DNA of 64,000 bases, from NCBI RefSeq assembly GCF_046097065.1, contig NZ_CP175563.1, positions 2,852,001-2,916,000 on the forward strand. The letters are read 5' to 3'. This DNA comes from Syntrophus buswellii (GTDB taxonomy: Bacteria > Desulfobacterota > Syntrophia > Syntrophales > Syntrophaceae). Every line of letters begins with the position of its first letter. The stretch's first letter is position 1. Below the pieces are notes generated by a model. That model searched no databases and had not been told where the DNA came from. It worked only from the letters and a program-made list of their open reading frames with translations. Both the position numbers and the translations under genes were made by a program. Shown piece by piece: positions 60,818 to 64,000 of this stretch.

Positions 60818-63220
60818 ATGCATGGCACGGGAAAAAGAACCAGGGTGAAGGGCACCCCGAATATTGAAGTGGGATGTGGCATCGCCCGGGGGGATGACTC
60901 ATTCGGGGCCGGTCGGGATGCTGCCAGCCAGGCGACAGAGGGCATTATCTCCTATTTCCTGACGGCGGTGATCGTCTTTGCACCGGCTTCCTATGACCTT
61001 GACGCCATGCTTTCCGGAATCCGGAGCGTCGTTGGTGACGTCCCCCTGTTCGGCGCCAGTTCAGCCGGAGAAATGTGCCATCGGGCCTTTTCGGGAAGCG
61101 TTGTGGTTATGGCCCTCGCTTCCCCTTATCTCTCTGTCAGCGTCGGACTGGGGAAAGGGGTGTCAACGGATTGTCGAGGCGCCGTGATCGAGGCAATCGA
61201 AGGGGGCACGGTCAAACGGTATTTCAATCCTAAAAACAGCTCCTATTACAATAAAATGACCCGCAACGGCCGGTCGGTCTTTGCCATCCTGTTTTCACCG
61301 GGATGCACGGCCGCCTCGGATTCCTACAGCCCTGAAATCCTGGAAGAACTCAAACGCCTTTCTCAGGGATGCATCTCTTTTTTCGGAGGCAGCGCCGTCG
61401 ATCCCGCAGGAACAACCGGGCAGGAAAATTTCGTTTTTTACGGAAACAGAGCCTACTCTGACAGCATGGTTCTGGCGGTCTTCGAAACGGGGCTTAAGTT
61501 CGGTATTGCCATGGGCCACGGGTTCCACCCCACGGGGAAGAGAGTCGTTGCCACAAAATGCAGGGGCCGTGAAGTTCTTGAACTGGACCATAGACCGGCC
61601 GCGGATGTTTTTTCGGAACTTCACGGCATCCCCAGGGAAGAGCTGGAAGGAAACTATCTCTTTGAACAGATAGCGCGGCCCTTCGGAATGCGCCATGCTC
61701 TGGGGGAGTACACGATTTTCGTCCCTCACACCCTAACGCCGAATGGCGGAGCAAAACTCGCCCACCCGGTGCAGGAGGGAACCGCTCTGGCCCTGATGGA
61801 AGCCATCGAGGACGAAGTGGCCGCGGCGGGAAAGGACACGCTGCAGAGTGCACTGATGCAGTCCGGCATCACCGAACCTGCCGCCATACTGGTCTGCTCA
61901 TGCTTCCTGAGGATGAATCTTCTGAAAAGCAGGATTAATGAAGAACTGGCCGCGATCACCACTGCCATGCCCGGTGTTCCCCTGGCGGGTTTCTACAGTG
62001 CCGGCGAACAGGGCACGAACGCGGATCATGTCAGCCGCCACAACAACGAGGCCATTGTGATCCTCCTCTTGGGCAACGAGCTGTCCTATGCCGCCAAAGT
62101 GGCGGAGGAAAACCGGATCCTGTACCGGATGCTGGAGGCGCGCCTGGCGGAGAAACAGCTTCTGCAAGAGGAATTGGCGGGACAGATCCGTTTTCTCCAG
62201 ATCCTGATCGACAACATCCCGAATCCTGTCTTTTACAAGGATCCACAGGGACTATACCTCGGCTGCAACAAGGCTTTCGAGGAATATTTCAATCTGCGGA
62301 GGGAAGAGATCCTGGGTTCATCCGTCGAGAATCTCGATCAGGTCGATCAGATCGACCTTCATCGCCAATTGGACAGAGAGTTGATTCAGAAGGGCGGCAG
62401 GGCCGTTTATGAATCCACGATCCACGCCGAAGACGGCACCCTCTTGCATACCATCATCCATAAAGCCCTTTTTCACAAAGCCGACGGGACTCCGGGCGGC
62501 ATTGTCGCCAGCATGACCGATATCACCGATCGCAAACAAACTGAAGAGGTCCTCAGGATCAGCGAGGAAAAATTCCTCAAAGCGTTTCAAGGCATTCCGA
62601 CGATGATGACCATCATCACGTTTCAGGACGGAAAAATCGTTGAAGTCAATGAAAGTTATCTGCGAAACCTCGGGTTTACGCGCCGGGAGGTGGTGGGAAA
62701 AACCTCAAGAAAGCTTGATGTTTACGTCTATCCGGAACAGCGTAATCTTGTCATTAACATGATGATTGCAAAAGGTTCCGTGCAAAACCTCGATGTCCCG
62801 TTACGAACCAAAACGGGAGAGATCCGCCATTGCCTTCTGTCGGCGGAACGGATCCAGTTGCAGAATGTGGAGCACGCACTGATCCTGATGCAGGACATCA
62901 CGGATCAAAAGCATGCGGAGCAGGAGCGCCTCCAGCGGATGAGGCTGCAAAGCATACTGCAGACGGCGGGAACGATCTGTCACGAATTCAACCAGCCCCT
63001 TCAGATCCTTTCCGGATACACCGAACTGCTCCTTGCCGACCCGGCCCTGGATCCGAAAATCCATCAGAAACTGCAGATCATAAAGGGACAGACGGAACGG
63101 ATGGAAATGATCACCCAGAAGCTTTTAACCGTGAAAGAATGTTCTTTCAAGGATTATGCGGGAATCGGCAAGATCATGAACCTGCATGAAGACGAGACGG
63201 AAGAAACGGATCCGTCCTGA
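60818..63220 (+). CDS. FIST-PAS-PAS-HisKA protein without ATPase domain
   Basis: 800 residues. FIST_N (about 40-240: AVIVFAPASYDLDAMLSG, VPLFGASSAGEM) and FIST_C (about 245-420: HRPAADVFSELHGIPREE, GVPLAGFYSAGEQG) are followed by two PAS domains (about 465-575 and 580-700) and a HisKA with ICHEFNQPLQILSGYTELL (His722). The protein then ends 78 residues later, with no N, G1 or G2 boxes of an HATPase. The downstream frame is a receiver, so the catalytic domain is not just shifted to the next gene. The start ATG lacks a strong ribosome site. It may be a phosphatase, a phosphotransfer protein or one phosphorylated by another kinase. Confidence 0.82.
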   Translation: MHGTGKRTRVKGTPNIEVGCGIARGDDSFGAGRDAASQATEGIISYFLTAVIVFAPASYDLDAMLSGIRSVVGDVPLFGASSAGEMCHRAFSGSVVVMALASPYLSVSVGLGKGVSTDCRGAVIEAIEGGTVKRYFNPKNSSYYNKMTRNGRSVFAILFSPGCTAASDSYSPEILEELKRLSQGCISFFGGSAVDPAGTTGQENFVFYGNRAYSDSMVLAVFETGLKFGIAMGHGFHPTGKRVVATKCRGREVLELDHRPAADVFSELHGIPREELEGNYLFEQIARPFGMRHALGEYTIFVPHTLTPNGGAKLAHPVQEGTALALMEAIEDEVAAAGKDTLQSALMQSGITEPAAILVCSCFLRMNLLKSRINEELAAITTAMPGVPLAGFYSAGEQGTNADHVSRHNNEAIVILLLGNELSYAAKVAEENRILYRMLEARLAEKQLLQEELAGQIRFLQILIDNIPNPVFYKDPQGLYLGCNKAFEEYFNLRREEILGSSVENLDQVDQIDLHRQLDRELIQKGGRAVYESTIHAEDGTLLHTIIHKALFHKADGTPGGIVASMTDITDRKQTEEVLRISEEKFLKAFQGIPTMMTIITFQDGKIVEVNESYLRNLGFTRREVVGKTSRKLDVYVYPEQRNLVINMMIAKGSVQNLDVPLRTKTGEIRHCLLSAERIQLQNVEHALILMQDITDQKHAEQERLQRMRLQSILQTAGTICHEFNQPLQILSGYTELLLADPALDPKIHQKLQIIKGQTERMEMITQKLLTVKECSFKDYAGIGKIMNLHEDETEETDPS

Positions 63221-63303
63221 TGCATGGTTATGGCTTGAACAGGAACACATAGAATCAAGAATAAGCAAACAACAGATTTCATTGGATTGTGAAGAGGTAA
63301 GAC

Positions 63304-63705
63304 ATGGTTGAACCGAAGATTCTCCTGGTGGATGATGAGATTGAGATTCTTTCGATGCTGCAGGAGGCATTGAGCATGCGCGATTACAAGGTGATCACGG
63401 CGGAGAACGCGGAAAAGGCCCTGGAGGTTCTCGCCAGGGAAAGTGTCATGGTCATGTTTCTGGATCTCAATCTCCCCGGCATGAGCGGCATCGATCTTTG
63501 CAGGAGAATCCGCAAGGACAATCAGATTGCCATCATCAATGCCCTGACGGGTTACAGCAATATTTACGGGCTTCTGGAATGCCGGGGCGCCGGCTTCGAT
63601 GATTTTTTCATCAAACCTGTTTCGCTCAAGACGCTCTTCAAAGCCGTCGACGATGCCTTCGAAAAAATCGACCGCTGGCAGATCTTTGAGTACGACCTGA
63701 CGTGA
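63304..63705 (+). CDS. Single-domain response regulator
   Basis: 133 residues with GAAGAGG upstream. Receiver motifs are ILLVDDEIEIL (Asp10, Asp11), MFLDLNLPGMSG (Asp54, the phosphorylation site), a threonine (LTGYS) and FFIKPV (lysine). No output domain, so it is a stand-alone signal carrier or phosphate sink. It follows the FIST-PAS-HisKA gene by 83 bp on the same strand and is probably its partner. Confidence 0.93.
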   Translation: MVEPKILLVDDEIEILSMLQEALSMRDYKVITAENAEKALEVLARESVMVMFLDLNLPGMSGIDLCRRIRKDNQIAIINALTGYSNIYGLLECRGAGFDDFFIKPVSLKTLFKAVDDAFEKIDRWQIFEYDLT

Positions 63706-63856
63706 TCCCCTCCCTCTGCAGCGGCCGGCTCCAATCCCGACGTTAACATGCGCCTTTTTAAGACCGCTTCGTCGCTGTCCCCACGCCGACATCGGGGTTT
63801 TGCCTCACAGCTTCAAGGCCGCTGAGCCTTCTGCCCTTCACGGTCGGAAGGGAGCT

Positions 63857-64000
63857 TCAGAGAAGAAGCTCTTCCAGGGGCCTCTTGGGAACGTGATGGA
63901 CGCCCTCCTCATCCCGCCAGTATCGGATGCAGCCATCCGGTCCGAGGGGTTCAATGACAACCTTCTCCCGCGGCCTGCCCAGAGCCAGCACAAGGAGGAC
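63857..64000 (-). CDS. Nitroreductase family protein, C-terminal fragment
   Basis: 47 residues and stop on the minus strand, continuing out of the window. The end LALGRPREKVVIEPLGPDGC, IRYWRDEEGVHHVPKRPLEE is the typical C terminus of flavin nitroreductases (YWRDxxxxHxVPKR). The substrate is unknown. It converges with the response regulator gene; the 151 bp between them (63706-63856) show no clear terminator. Confidence 0.75.
   Translation of the reverse strand, partial: VLLVLALGRPREKVVIEPLGPDGCIRYWRDEEGVHHVPKRPLEELLL

Overview
The window is about 57-58% G+C with dense genes on both strands. It reads as a chromosome segment from an anaerobic deltaproteobacterium (Desulfobacterota, possibly Syntrophales-like). 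This is an inference from GlnRS rather than only a GatCAB route, several PAS-rich kinases and one-component sensors, FIST and PocR sensory domains, PEP-CTERM proteins, type IV pilus minor pilins and sigma-54-like promoter sequence. No rRNA or species marker is present, so the taxonomy is soft.

Layout. 1-6.4 kb: the tail of an MFS permease, a zinc-dependent phospholipase C-like protein, then a minus-strand group with a DUF475/TerC-like membrane protein, a small membrane protein, an ACP-fatty acyl-AMP ligase-acyltransferase fusion and a zinc alcohol dehydrogenase. 6.7-11.3 kb: glnS, a secreted repeat protein (FG-GAP-like plus propeller-like) and a 39-residue membrane protein. 11.39-12.97 kb: a 1.5-kb A+T-rich cassette inserted in the 3' half of tRNA-Gln(CUG). 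It is bounded by 47-bp direct repeats and carries phased repeats that look like integrase arm sites. It has two cargo genes and its own terminator for the tRNA, but no integrase. 13-20 kb: an alpha/beta hydrolase, a PEP-CTERM zinc protease, an unknown secreted protein, an alcohol dehydrogenase, a membrane spermidine-synthase-like protein and an exported Pcm. 20.6-24.5 kb: a FIST protein overlapping a hybrid kinase, behind a sigma-54-like promoter.

24.8-38.8 kb is a complete type I-C CRISPR-Cas locus on the minus strand: WYL regulator, cas3, cas5c, cas8c (with an internal start for cas11c), cas7c, cas4, cas1, cas2, leader, then 66 repeats and 65 spacers. The repeats looked identical on reading. 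Two spacers are identical neighbours. Another two start at the same base and differ at four positions, suggesting repeated sampling of one site in diverging invaders.

39-46.6 kb: a PocR-PAS hybrid kinase, a nitroreductase-like gene with its middle deleted, a membrane patatin-like phospholipase, a thiamine-binding-type protein and an FAH-family hydrolase. 46.7-51.8 kb: a second PEP-CTERM protein, an MFS transporter, an MBL-rhodanese fusion and a cysteine synthase-like enzyme. 51.8-57.7 kb: pilV-pilX-pilW minor pilin operon, divergent from a membrane CHASE4-HAMP-PAS-LuxR regulator. 57.9-60.6 kb: copZ-copA copper efflux with a palindromic operator. 60.8-63.7 kb: a FIST-PAS-PAS-HisKA protein with no ATPase domain, followed by a lone receiver. 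The window ends inside a nitroreductase gene.

The least conventional element is the integrase-less tRNA-Gln cassette. The most informative defence features are the spacer relationships, the cas11c internal start, the leader symmetry and the linked WYL regulator. All family calls rest on reading motifs; no database search was run.
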